36,979 nucleotides of DNA, taken from a virus. Within the stretch, counting starts at the first letter, position 1; the number at the start of each line of letters is the position of its first letter. The notes below the pieces were generated by a model. The model did no database searches and was not told the origin of the DNA. It worked only from the letters and a program-made list of their open reading frames with translations. The stretch is taken from positions 1-36,979 of IMG/VR virus record IMGVR_UViG_3300048778_000640; one strand, given 5' to 3'. Below, in pieces: positions 29,408 through 36,865 of this stretch. Position numbers and translations under genes: made by a program.

Positions 29408-29447
29408 TGTGCAACGATGCTCAACTTTTGTGCACGCGATTTGTGCA
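29395..29447. promoter_or_regulatory. four TGTGCA operator-like hexamers
   Basis: TGTGCA occurs at 29395, 29408, 29429 and 29442, so spacings are 13, 21 and 13 bases: two pairs on nearly the same helix faces. Two lie upstream of the -35 box, one abuts it, and one is in the spacer. They are the best candidate binding sites for the regulator coded immediately upstream. Confidence 0.65.
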
Positions 29448-29449
29448 AG

Positions 29450-29995
29450 TTAAACCGCCTCGGCACCGTATAGCCAGATCGCTACAGTCCGCACCAGACG
29501 GCTTCTCTGGCGTCTGACGGTCGAATCGTCACAGGGAATCTGTTTTGCAATTTTCTCGTCGGAAAGCTGCTCGAAGTATCGCCCCTTGACAACGGGGTAG
29601 TATTGGTCGTTTTCAATATTTTCGAGGGCTTTTTTTATCACATCGATCTCATGCTGATCAGCTGCGAGCTTCGCCTTACCGTCGGCGATCAAAGCCTCTA
29701 TTTTCTCCTCAGTCGATAATGATGATGATACCGAGAACCGCACTATATCTTTGCTATGACCCTGTGTTGCAGCCGCTTCGAGGGAATCAAGATATTCTTC
29801 GCTGTTGCTGACTCTTTTAATCAGCACCGGTAGGGCATACAGGCGCCTCTCGGTAGCCTTGTAGGCGTCCGTCGCTTCACGCTCAGCCTGCGCTTTCCCA
29901 GCAGCCAGCCCCGCCTCTAACCCCTTCTTCATCGCCTCTTTGACGGCCTTCTTGATGACGGCCTCTATATCGATGCCCTCTTTTGTCTTTGACAC
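29450..29995 (-). CDS. ArpU/RinA-like late transcription regulator
   Basis: A 181-residue protein from GTG 29995, seven bases after GGAGG. The N-terminal half is a long charged helix (AVIKKAVKEAMKKGLEAGLAAGKAQAEREA). The C-terminus (ALENIENDQYYPVVKGRYFEQLSDEKIAKQIPCDDSTVRRQRSRLVRTVAIWLYG) is the sigma-70-region-4-like HTH of the ArpU/RinA phage family. Members activate late genes, and the gene normally stands just upstream of the terminase block, as here. The likely target promoter, with four repeats, begins right after its stop codon. Whether it acts there is inferred. Confidence 0.82.
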   Translation of the reverse strand: MSKTKEGIDIEAVIKKAVKEAMKKGLEAGLAAGKAQAEREATDAYKATERRLYALPVLIKRVSNSEEYLDSLEAAATQGHSKDIVRFSVSSSLSTEEKIEALIADGKAKLAADQHEIDVIKKALENIENDQYYPVVKGRYFEQLSDEKIAKQIPCDDSTVRRQRSRLVRTVAIWLYGAEAV

Positions 29996-30017
29996 TTGGC
30001 CACCTCCCGGATATAAT
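29989..30017 (+). promoter_or_regulatory. perfect consensus sigma-A promoter on the plus strand
   Basis: TTGACA at 29989-29994, a 17-base spacer, and TATAAT at 30012-30017. All twelve positions match consensus. It points away from every gene nearby, and its -35 covers the start codon of the regulator gene. Predicted start near 30024. Confidence 0.7.
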
Positions 30018-30030
30018 TGACTTGGTAGGT

Positions 30031-30054
30031 CGCTCCGGAAGGGGCGCTTTTTTT
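30031..30054 (+). terminator. plus-strand intrinsic terminator
   Basis: CGCTCC-GGAA-GGGGCG followed by CTTTTTTT on the plus strand (one G-T pair). It starts only about seven bases after the predicted start of the plus-strand promoter, so transcripts would be about 30 bases long. Confidence 0.75.
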
Positions 30055-30139
30055 CTCTCTATCTCATTCCGTGCGCTGGCAGCACGTTTTTATCCTCATA
30101 CTTGCTGGGCCTCCTGGCGCCGCAGTGCTCGTGATAAAC

Positions 30140-30325
30140 TCATGGGGTCACCTCGCTTTCGTGCCTGCGCTCATACTCCAAGCAATGGAGCAGGTTGCAG
30201 CAGTAAATGGGAACCGCTGAGGCTTTGATCTCGACCTTAACCTGCTCCAGTCTCACCGTTCTCTTCAGGCACCCGTGATCCTCGTTGAACGCGCAGGACG
30301 TTTCCTTGCAGATTATCTCAGACAC
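30140..30325 (-). CDS. small cysteine-rich protein (DUF1540-like pattern)
   Basis: 61 residues from GTG 30325, directly after the TAG of the previous gene. Cysteines (C6, C11, C19, C42, C43, C48) follow an IICKETSCAFNEDHGCL... pattern, similar to the DUF1540 small zinc-binding family. End of the early/replication operon. Function unknown. A 15-codon ORF overlaps its stop (ATGA) but is too short to judge. Confidence 0.65.
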   Translation of the reverse strand: MSEIICKETSCAFNEDHGCLKRTVRLEQVKVEIKASAVPIYCCNLLHCLEYERRHESEVTP

Positions 30326-32086
30326 CTACGCCACCCCCGCCTTACTCTCGATCAACTTCCCTACCCAGACTCCCAGTTCCACGTTCCACTCCCCCTGATA
30401 CGCCGCCGGCAATCCTACTTTGTTCTTCACGTCGGACGTGACTGGAATCGCGCTGCACTTCTTCATACTGCTGTTCTTGTACGAGTTGAAGCAGTAGCCG
30501 TCATCCGCAGGTCTGATGACAATCTGCCGGTCATCGTCGGAGAGATAGATCCGGGCGGGGAATTTGCACTCCCATGAGTGATATTTTTCCGGGGCGGCCA
30601 TGACCAGGCCGGCGCAGATCCTGACCGTGCCTTTGGTGCTCATGGTTATCAGAGATTGTCCCTGCCGGATGCTGCGATTGCCGGGGGTGAAGCAGCGCAT
30701 CGTGGAGAGGTCGATTGACGGGGCAGGGGATACGGCGTTTTCCAGATCCCGCAAATATGCTATCTTCTCTTCGGACATTGGTATATAATCCCGCCGGTAG
30801 TTCGCCGGATCTCCCTGATCTTGGGAGCGTTCTTGCCACAGATAGTGATCATCTGGAGGCCTGAAGCTCATTTCCCAACAATAGGGATGGCTTGCCTGAT
30901 CATCTTCAAGCCATACCTGCTTGAGTTCCCAGGGATCAAATCCATTTTCACGGGCAATGGACCGCGCCCTTAATGCCTCTTTCTGATCACCGTGAAATTG
31001 AACTGTCGGCCAGCGATATGGGTGCCTGCGCCCTCCCTCACACGACGAAAAGGTTTTCACTCCGTTTTTCATGAGAATTTCAACTATATCCCTGACGCCT
31101 TCTTCGAGACCCTCAAAGCCTTGGACAACAACTTTTTCCACCGTCTCAATCTTGACTTCCCCGCTCTCGACGGCCTGGTGGACGGCCTCGCTGATCGGGA
31201 TTATCCGCGGAATCCAGCCCAGGTAATCAGCGTCGATGCAATCCCTGATGTCCTGCGTCGGCATGTTGCAATGGGTATACGGGTCAGCGACAAGATGGCC
31301 ACAGGTGACGCAATCCCGGATCTCTTCATCCTGGTGGCCATCGTTGAGAATGCCGACCGGCGCAGAGATACCGGCTCCGTCGATCAGAAGATCGGCTACC
31401 TCATCGATGGTCTGGTGGACGGCATCGCTAACCGGGATTATTTCTATTGGCTCCCCGTCCGGGCCGTCTACGACCAAGGGAGTGAGCACAACCCCAGTGA
31501 TACCACGGTGGCCCTCGTTGGGATGCTCGGCCAACTCCGCAAACGCTTCATCAAGCGCGGTGGAATCGGTCTTGGTTTCGTAGTATTCGACACCTGCGTC
31601 TTTTTGGATCTCTGCCAACACTGCTGCGGCCATCCTCCGCATCTCATCCTGTTTTGTTTTGAAGTCCTGAGGCGGCGCACCTCTTCTATGCAGGCCCCAC
31701 TTTTCCAGCTTGGCATTTAACCCCGGCGGATTCGGGAAATTGTATTTCCAGCATATGTCCGTTTTCGACACCCCGGCCAATAGCATCCTGGCCGCCTGCT
31801 CCCGGGTCAAATCGCCGGGCGTCAGTCTAGGTTCCGGCGCCTCATCTTTAGGATGACCGGGCGCTCTATAGTCCCACGATTTGCCGTTCTTCTTCAACCC
31901 GAGCTCTCCGAGTCGCTGGCGAAATTCCGCAATCGACATGCTGTACTTGTCTGCGATGATGTGCTGCGGATATTCTGCCTCAAGCAGGCGCCGGCAATCG
32001 TCATAGGTCAGCGCATCCGGAGGCATCTGGCGAGAATCCGTCATGGGCAGACCCAGTTGGAACACTTCAATTGGCGTAGGCTTCAT
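30326..32086 (-). CDS. large multidomain early protein of unknown function
   Basis: 586 residues from ATG 32086, seven bases after GGAGGG and overlapping the RusA stop (ATGA). N-terminal region (~20-75 and ~90-140) has two HTH-like segments (DDCRRLLEAEYPQHIIADKYSMSIAEFRQRLGELGL; TREQAARMLLAGVSKTDICWKYNF). The middle has a duplicated IIP(V/I)S(D/E)AVHQ unit flanking a CVTCGHLV..PYTHC zinc motif. Residues ~350-420 hold a phage domain (LMKNGVKTFSSCEGGRRHPYRWPTVQFHGD). The last ~110 residues are a beta-rich unit (LITMSTKGTVRICAG ... ARIYLSDDDRQIVIRP) somewhat like AbrB-type repeats. Probably DNA- or nucleoprotein-binding; role unknown. Confidence 0.8.
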   Translation of the reverse strand: MKPTPIEVFQLGLPMTDSRQMPPDALTYDDCRRLLEAEYPQHIIADKYSMSIAEFRQRLGELGLKKNGKSWDYRAPGHPKDEAPEPRLTPGDLTREQAARMLLAGVSKTDICWKYNFPNPPGLNAKLEKWGLHRRGAPPQDFKTKQDEMRRMAAAVLAEIQKDAGVEYYETKTDSTALDEAFAELAEHPNEGHRGITGVVLTPLVVDGPDGEPIEIIPVSDAVHQTIDEVADLLIDGAGISAPVGILNDGHQDEEIRDCVTCGHLVADPYTHCNMPTQDIRDCIDADYLGWIPRIIPISEAVHQAVESGEVKIETVEKVVVQGFEGLEEGVRDIVEILMKNGVKTFSSCEGGRRHPYRWPTVQFHGDQKEALRARSIARENGFDPWELKQVWLEDDQASHPYCWEMSFRPPDDHYLWQERSQDQGDPANYRRDYIPMSEEKIAYLRDLENAVSPAPSIDLSTMRCFTPGNRSIRQGQSLITMSTKGTVRICAGLVMAAPEKYHSWECKFPARIYLSDDDRQIVIRPADDGYCFNSYKNSSMKKCSAIPVTSDVKNKVGLPAAYQGEWNVELGVWVGKLIESKAGVA

Positions 32087-32556
32087 TGTTTTTCCCTCCA
32101 CTCGGTGATATAAATTTCGGTCCTCGGTTTCTCATGGTCAATCCTGAACTCCGGTTGTGGTAGTTGCAGCACATCAGCATTGTCATCAGAGATAATTCCG
32201 GCGTATCTCAACCCATCAAGCAAAAATTTTGGCGTATAGCCATCTGGATCGCGTCGCCTCTTCATCGAGAAGTAATAGACCACTTGCACCCTCGGCCTGG
32301 CCGTTATCGGTATCTTGTATTTCAGCCTCAGCATCGTCAGGTCACTGCTCAACCTTGCCACTTCGCTGCTCCTGACCGACCAATGCTGGCGGCTCCATTC
32401 GTTCAGTGTCGGCGGCAACTCCGGGATGCTGATCCAGATGCGGCCGGGCGAGACCGTCGCATCCCAGGTGGCCGCAGTGGGCCGGAGCTTGGTCAACTTG
32501 ACACCCTGGCGCTTGGTCAGCCGGGCGGCCTGGGCAGCGGTCAGGCGGATGGTCAT
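32083..32556 (-). CDS. rusA: RusA-like Holliday junction resolvase
   Basis: A 157-residue protein. Core: RIWISIPELPPTLNEWSRQHW, then VVYYFSMKRRRDPDGYTPKFLLDGLRYAGIISDDNADVLQL. The acidic pattern (D-x-D near DPDGY, then D in LLDGL, then DDN) matches RusA-family active sites, with DPDGY in place of the more common D-x-DN. It resolves branched phage DNA before packaging. It overlaps both neighbours by four bases, indicating translational coupling in the replication operon. The first ~35 residues are a basic extension. Confidence 0.88.
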   Translation of the reverse strand: MTIRLTAAQAARLTKRQGVKLTKLRPTAATWDATVSPGRIWISIPELPPTLNEWSRQHWSVRSSEVARLSSDLTMLRLKYKIPITARPRVQVVYYFSMKRRRDPDGYTPKFLLDGLRYAGIISDDNADVLQLPQPEFRIDHEKPRTEIYITEWREKQ

Positions 32557-33356
32557 GAGTCAAACACCATGCCTCTAAGCCTTGCAGCATCCTTTTCAAT
32601 ACTGCTCACCAATCTTGCCATCTCGGGAGGCAAAGACTTCTTCAGCGCCTTCTCAAAGAACTCTGCTAAGTGATGGGTATCAGACCAGTGCGCCCCATAA
32701 TTTATAGCTACTTGCCTGATTTCCTCAATAACTTTCTTATTATCTTCCTGCCTATCGATTTCACGTTGTAGTGTAGTAACTTGGATATTTAAATCACTAA
32801 TTATTTCAGAAGCTTTACTTTGAACTCTCCTGCCTAAATCGTGTTTGTTTTTCTTTTCTTCTACCCACGCCTCGAAAAACTCTCGATCGGATGAGAAGAA
32901 CGGATGCCTGGAGTCGGAGCTTAAGCGTGCCATAATCAAATACCAGAGCATGTCCTTCGGAATCTCCACCCGCCGGTAAACCGCTTTGCGCTTGGTAGTG
33001 ATGCAGCCCTTCTCGGGGTTGTACCAGATGAGCCCAACTGTCGGCTCAACCTCTTCTTCCGAGATCAACCCATTGGGGCAGGCAAAATAGAATTCGTTGC
33101 ACAGTTCAAGGTACTTCGGCCATTTGGTATCCCTGAGAAAATCAGCCCGGTCGACCTTGATTTCATATGCCACAACAAGCGGTTTTGCCCATGATTTGCG
33201 GATTGCAATAGCATCAAGCCTGAGCGTTTCACGGTTATCCCAGGTGCGGCCGTTTTTAACTTCAGCCAGGAAAATATCATCCATCTGCTGCCGCCCCGTA
33301 TGACGCTTTGCCAGTTGCTTCAGGATCAAGTCGGCGCGCACCTTTTGAGTTTTCAC
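32553..33356 (-). CDS. MmcB-like PD-(D/E)XK nuclease-fold protein
   Basis: 267 residues from GTG 33356; this start overlaps the upstream stop (GTGA) and follows GGAGGAGAGGG, so it is preferred over the ATG at 33389. Residues ~25-150 resemble the MmcB family: LDAIAIRKSWAKPLVVAYEIKVDRADFLRDTKWPKYLELCNEFYFACPNGLI, giving Asp...Glu-x-Lys. A coiled-coil region (~180-235) and a C-terminal helical part follow. MmcB-type proteins belong to the restriction-endonuclease fold and are linked to DNA repair. A role in phage recombination or DNA processing is inferred. Confidence 0.8.
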   Translation of the reverse strand: MKTQKVRADLILKQLAKRHTGRQQMDDIFLAEVKNGRTWDNRETLRLDAIAIRKSWAKPLVVAYEIKVDRADFLRDTKWPKYLELCNEFYFACPNGLISEEEVEPTVGLIWYNPEKGCITTKRKAVYRRVEIPKDMLWYLIMARLSSDSRHPFFSSDREFFEAWVEEKKNKHDLGRRVQSKASEIISDLNIQVTTLQREIDRQEDNKKVIEEIRQVAINYGAHWSDTHHLAEFFEKALKKSLPPEMARLVSSIEKDAARLRGMVFDS

Positions 33357-33640
33357 AGCGCCCTCTCCTCCTTGCTGAATTTCTTCCACGCCCCGTGATA
33401 CCTGTAACTCAATACCAACCAGCAGCCGTCAAACTGCGGCGCACAGACCGCCGACAGTTTTTGCGTCACCTGAACCCAGACCGCGCCGCCGGGATCTGGT
33501 TGGACGCCCAGGCGAAGGAGATTGTTCAGCCGGGACATTATCTGGCGCGGCCCTGGTTCATCCTGGCCGGGGGCCCGGAGACGCCATCTCTCGTGAGCAT
33601 GGTCGCTGATGCAGACGCGGGTCGCGAAGCGGCGGGGCAT
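33353..33640 (-). CDS. small early protein of unknown function
   Basis: A 95-residue basic protein (HAHERWRLRAPGQDEPGPRQIMSRLNNLLRLGVQPDPGGAVWVQVTQKLSAVCAPQFDGCWLVLSYRYHG). ATG 33640 overlaps the helicase stop in a TGATG arrangement. It has a helical N-terminal half and a beta-like C-terminal half. No family recognised. Confidence 0.7.
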   Translation of the reverse strand: MPRRFATRVCISDHAHERWRLRAPGQDEPGPRQIMSRLNNLLRLGVQPDPGGAVWVQVTQKLSAVCAPQFDGCWLVLSYRYHGAWKKFSKEERAL

Positions 33641-34959
33641 CAGTCTTCACCTGCCATTCGCTCTGGCCCTGGCCGGGAGATGATCGACAGCCAGGGCACT
33701 TTAACTTTCCCGGTCTTACCTCCGTCCCGTGCCTTCGCCACATCCACCGTGACCGTAGCCTCCGTGATCGGGATACTGCTGTCGTAGTAACTGTCCCGGC
33801 TCATCAGGAGCACGCTGTCAGCGATCTCCTCAGCCTGGCCGGTATCCCGCAGATCTGCCAGTGTCGGCATCTTATCCTGTGTCTTTTCCACGCTCCGATT
33901 AAGCTGCCACAGGGCCAGCATGGGCACACTGCAGGAAAGGGCGATATCCTTCAGGCGGTTGGCGATCTCCGATGCCCGTTCATAGTCGCTCCGGACCTTT
34001 CCATCGGGCAGCATCCGGCCGGCGTGGTCAATAATTATAAGCTGTTGGCCAAAGCGCAGTTGTTCCATGCGGATCAGTCTCAGCAGTTCGCCAGGCCTGT
34101 TGGCCTTGCAGTTGATCCGGATCTGCGGCAGGAAACCGCCCTGCTGTAAATCCTTATAAGCTTCCTGCACCCGGCCCTGGTCATAGAAGTCGAAGTATCC
34201 CTGGCGGAACTTTCTTAAACTCACCCGGCTCCAGTAAGAGAGCGCTCTGCGCCATACCTGCTGCCGGGGCATCTCATAGCTCATATAAAGCACCGGGGTT
34301 CCGTGCGTCACCGCATTAATTGCCGCCATCACCGCAAAAGCTGACTTGCCGACGCTTGTCCTGGCCGCAGAGATGCATACCTCGCCCAGCTTGATTCCTC
34401 CGGCGGTCGCAGCATCCACATCCGGCAGCCCAAACATGACACCTGAGATCGCCTCATGGCCGTCAAGAAGTTGCTGCACGTCATAACCCTCGGCAATCCC
34501 GAAGGTCTCCGCCTCGGCCCGATCCTGCTGCAGGGAGTTGATCAGCCGCTCCTCGATCTGTTCACGCTCCTGGCCAGAAGCGATCTCGGTCTGAGCTTGC
34601 ATTAAGGCATATTCCAGGGTGCGGCGACGGTGGTTCTCCTGCAGCAGACCAGTGTAATACCTGATCTGGCTCGGCATGCAAGCTTCCCCACGCATACTCG
34701 CCAGATCAACCGGATCGAGGTCTTGATCCTGCTGGTAGACCAGGGTCAGATCGGGGGCGGTTCCTTGCTCCACCAGAGTCAGAATCGTCCGGAATATTTT
34801 GCGGCTATCATCCCGGTAGAACTGCTCTGGTCTGATGGCGGCGATCTCCTGCAGGGTGTCGTAACCGGGGCCAGACATCAGGCAGCCAAGGATTGACCGC
34901 TCCACGGAGATGGCCGGTTGTGTTGCCGCCTCGTTATCCTTTTGCGCGATCTGCTTCAA
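33640..34959 (-). CDS. dnaB: DnaB-type replicative helicase
   Basis: 439 residues starting at TTG 34959. Residues 15-110 are the DnaB N-terminal helical domain (SVERSILGCLM...PEQFYRDDSRKIFRTI). The RecA-like domain has Walker A AARTSVGKSAF (Lys205), a B-strand LIIIDHAGRM, and the later ALWQLNRSVEKTQDKMPTLADLRDTGQAEEIADSVLLMSRD typical of DnaB. It unwinds DNA at the phage fork. It overlaps the replisome organiser by 26 bases, and the organiser probably loads it. Confidence 0.95.
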   Translation of the reverse strand: MKQIAQKDNEAATQPAISVERSILGCLMSGPGYDTLQEIAAIRPEQFYRDDSRKIFRTILTLVEQGTAPDLTLVYQQDQDLDPVDLASMRGEACMPSQIRYYTGLLQENHRRRTLEYALMQAQTEIASGQEREQIEERLINSLQQDRAEAETFGIAEGYDVQQLLDGHEAISGVMFGLPDVDAATAGGIKLGEVCISAARTSVGKSAFAVMAAINAVTHGTPVLYMSYEMPRQQVWRRALSYWSRVSLRKFRQGYFDFYDQGRVQEAYKDLQQGGFLPQIRINCKANRPGELLRLIRMEQLRFGQQLIIIDHAGRMLPDGKVRSDYERASEIANRLKDIALSCSVPMLALWQLNRSVEKTQDKMPTLADLRDTGQAEEIADSVLLMSRDSYYDSSIPITEATVTVDVAKARDGGKTGKVKVPWLSIISRPGPERMAGED

Positions 34960-35800
34960 GTTGCCGCCGCCTCTCCTCGTTTAACCGCAAGGCTTTCATG
35001 TCCTCGGCTATATCCATGAGGTTATCCGGCGCTCTAGGTGATGCTGCAGCATCAGGTTTTTTCAGATAGTTTTCAAACGGCCTTGATGATGATTTGAATT
35101 TATCTAACCCACGCCTCATAAACTCTTCCAGTGTCCAGCGGTATTGGAAAAAATATCGATCTGGCTCTGAAAGTATTTGACTATAATTGCCGATGGCATC
35201 AAGAATTTCTTTCTCCGCATAGCCTTCTTCAAGCCGTGCATTGATCGACCCTTTGATTTTTTCGCTTAAACTTTTGTGAGTAATGATCCCCTGGCTATTC
35301 CAAAACGAGTATATGTCTTTGGTAGGTACGGTAGGTACGGTAGGTACGGTAGGTACGGTACCTGCGCCGTCCGTACTTTGTCCATCGGATGTCTGTTGGA
35401 TGTCCTGCGGACTTCCTTTGGATGTCTTACGGATGTCTTTCTTCCTTTCTGCATCTGTCCGGCGCTTGTCCAACAGTTTTCCAACATAATCTTGCCAATC
35501 ATGAATAACTAATCCCTCGGATGTCCTCTCCAGAAAACCTGGTTTATTACCTACTCCGCAATCACACATAGCCGTAATAAATAACTCCGGATCTCCCTCC
35601 CATTTTGCTGCGCTGGCTATGTCGCTCGGATCGTACCCGGTCAAAGATCCTTCGGTGGCATATTTTAGAGACCACCACCATAAATAATGCAAATGTCCAA
35701 TAACAGACGGCTGAGATATGCTGAGCAATCTTGCCAGTTTTATTGTTTTAGGGTGTTCCCCTAGTTCATCGTGGCTCTCGATCCAGGCCGTATAAATCAC
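34934..35800 (-). CDS. phage replisome organiser (winged helix plus conserved C-terminus)
   Basis: 288 residues from GTG 35800, which overlaps the HTH gene stop (GTGA); the frame is open to 35971 but the extra part overlaps that gene. Residues 1-~130 form a winged-helix-like domain (WIESHDELGEHPKTIKLARLLSISQPSVIGHLHYLWWWSL...). A linker with repeated VPT follows. The C-terminus (YSFWNSQGI.THKSLSEKIKGSINARLEEGYAEKEILDAIGNYSQIL...FFQYRWTLEEFMRRGLDKFKSSSRPFENYLK) resembles conserved phage replication C-terminal domains. It should bind the origin and load the helicase coded next. Confidence 0.88.
   Translation of the reverse strand: MIYTAWIESHDELGEHPKTIKLARLLSISQPSVIGHLHYLWWWSLKYATEGSLTGYDPSDIASAAKWEGDPELFITAMCDCGVGNKPGFLERTSEGLVIHDWQDYVGKLLDKRRTDAERKKDIRKTSKGSPQDIQQTSDGQSTDGAGTVPTVPTVPTVPTKDIYSFWNSQGIITHKSLSEKIKGSINARLEEGYAEKEILDAIGNYSQILSEPDRYFFQYRWTLEEFMRRGLDKFKSSSRPFENYLKKPDAAASPRAPDNLMDIAEDMKALRLNEERRRQLEADRAKG
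35321..35361. repeat. 9-bp tandem repeat coding for VPT units
   Basis: GGTAGGTAC occurs four times in perfect tandem (35321-35356) plus a partial fifth. It encodes a VPTVPTVPTVPT linker in the replisome organiser and keeps the frame at any copy number. Confidence 0.95.
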
Positions 35801-36054
35801 CCCTGCCTCTTCGCTAATTCCGCCCTCAGTTCCTGATTTTCCACAGTCAATTCCGCAACTCGGTATAATGCTTTCTTCAGTTGGTTTACTAGCAGCACCA
35901 CTTTGGCGCTTGCCTGATATTCCTCGATGATGCTCGGGCCAAGGCGCCTGCGGTGGTTTAAGACCGTGCATGGATTGACGCCGATCTCCTTGGCGATCTG
36001 CACATCATTCTTGCCCTGGGCGTGTAGTGAGCGGATCTTGTCGTGGTCCCTCAT
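35797..36054 (-). CDS. small HTH protein with coiled-coil tail
   Basis: 85 residues. Residues 1-42 are a helix-turn-helix (HDKIRSLHAQGKNDVQIAKEIGVNPCTVLNHRRRLG), like resolvase/MerR-type short HTHs. Residues 45-82 form a heptad-rich coiled coil (VLLVNQLKKALYRVAELTVENQELRAEL). GGGGGAG precedes the ATG at 36054. Likely a dimeric DNA-binding protein for early control or origin binding; its stop overlaps the replisome organiser start. Confidence 0.78.
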   Translation of the reverse strand: MRDHDKIRSLHAQGKNDVQIAKEIGVNPCTVLNHRRRLGPSIIEEYQASAKVVLLVNQLKKALYRVAELTVENQELRAELAKRQG

Positions 36055-36065
36055 GCTTACTCCCC

Positions 36066-36467
36066 CTACCCCTTAATTATCTTTTCCTGCTCGTACCTGT
36101 TCCTGTTTGTGTATCCGGTGATCTCTTCCGGCTTAATCCCCTTACCATAGTGCGGGCAACACGGGATCATCCCCTCCCTGATCTCCTGCTCCATGTTTTT
36201 CAACGCCGGCAAGTGAGGTTTCCAATTGGCGATCTGTTTCCGCTGTTCGAGCAGAGACTCTACCTCCCGCTGTGCCCACTCGCGATCCCGGCAGAGATGT
36301 GCCAGGGCGTCAAAAGCATCTACCTTGGCCCCACACCGGGTGCAGATCACCTCTCGGCAGTTCTCGTCGACTTCGTAGCGCGGATGTAGACAGGCGCATC
36401 TCTTGCTCAGGTTGTTGTTCCGTCTCAAGACGGTGAGTTGGATTACCTTGTCAGGCAGTTCGTCCAT
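36066..36467 (-). CDS. zinc-ribbon and coiled-coil protein of unknown function
   Basis: A 133-residue protein. Cysteines C24/C26 with H28 and C38..CTRC give a ribbon at residues ~24-45. A helical, charged stretch (REWAQREVESLLEQRKQIANWK) follows, then a second CCPH motif near 103-106. GGGGG lies seven bases before the ATG. Early module, function unknown. Confidence 0.7.
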   Translation of the reverse strand: MDELPDKVIQLTVLRRNNNLSKRCACLHPRYEVDENCREVICTRCGAKVDAFDALAHLCRDREWAQREVESLLEQRKQIANWKPHLPALKNMEQEIREGMIPCCPHYGKGIKPEEITGYTNRNRYEQEKIIKG

Positions 36468-36520
36468 GTGTTGTCCCCCAAGACATTCAGCGTCAATCTG
36501 AGCAAATGTTTACGCCTAGT

Positions 36521-36865
36521 TTATTCCAGCCATCGCAGCCACCAAGGCAACACCGGGAACCAGGTGACCGACGACGCTGCACATTTACGGCAGGCCAGAT
36601 ACGACAACGGACTCGGGTTCCCATGCTCACAGATTCGGCACCAGCAGATGGGTCGCAGGTTAGGGTGATACAGGCTGTAGTCAGGCATGGGGCACCTCTT
36701 TCCCATATCGTTCTTCAATATCCGCCACCTCACGTTGCACTCGAAGCACCAATACGGTGACCAAGCTGTGCCCGCCGCGTTGTGGCAGCCGGGTTCGATG
36801 CACGGTTTGCCAGTGTAGAACGCGGCGCTGTTGCCGGGGTCATCCGGGTCATTATAGCCTGGCAT
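36521..36865 (-). CDS. cysteine-rich zinc-binding protein of unknown function
   Basis: A 114-residue protein with three Cys clusters: CIEPGC, CFEC, and CWCRIC...CRKC, with many aromatic residues, suggesting at least two zinc sites. ATG 36865 directly follows the TAG of the previous gene, and GGAGG lies eight bases upstream inside that gene. Early module. No family recognised. Confidence 0.7.
   Translation of the reverse strand: MPGYNDPDDPGNSAAFYTGKPCIEPGCHNAAGTAWSPYWCFECNVRWRILKNDMGKRCPMPDYSLYHPNLRPICWCRICEHGNPSPLSYLACRKCAASSVTWFPVLPWWLRWLE

Noticed and set aside
30096-30143. 15-codon ORF (MSLSRALRRQ...) overlapping the Cys-rich gene stop by ATGA
   Set aside because: Resembles starts of tiny basic phage proteins, but is too short and lacks further support; possibly a frameshifted remnant.
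30992-31720. Plus-strand 242-codon ORF opposite the 586-residue protein
   Set aside because: No domain or ribosome binding site; the minus frame has coupled starts and duplicated motifs.
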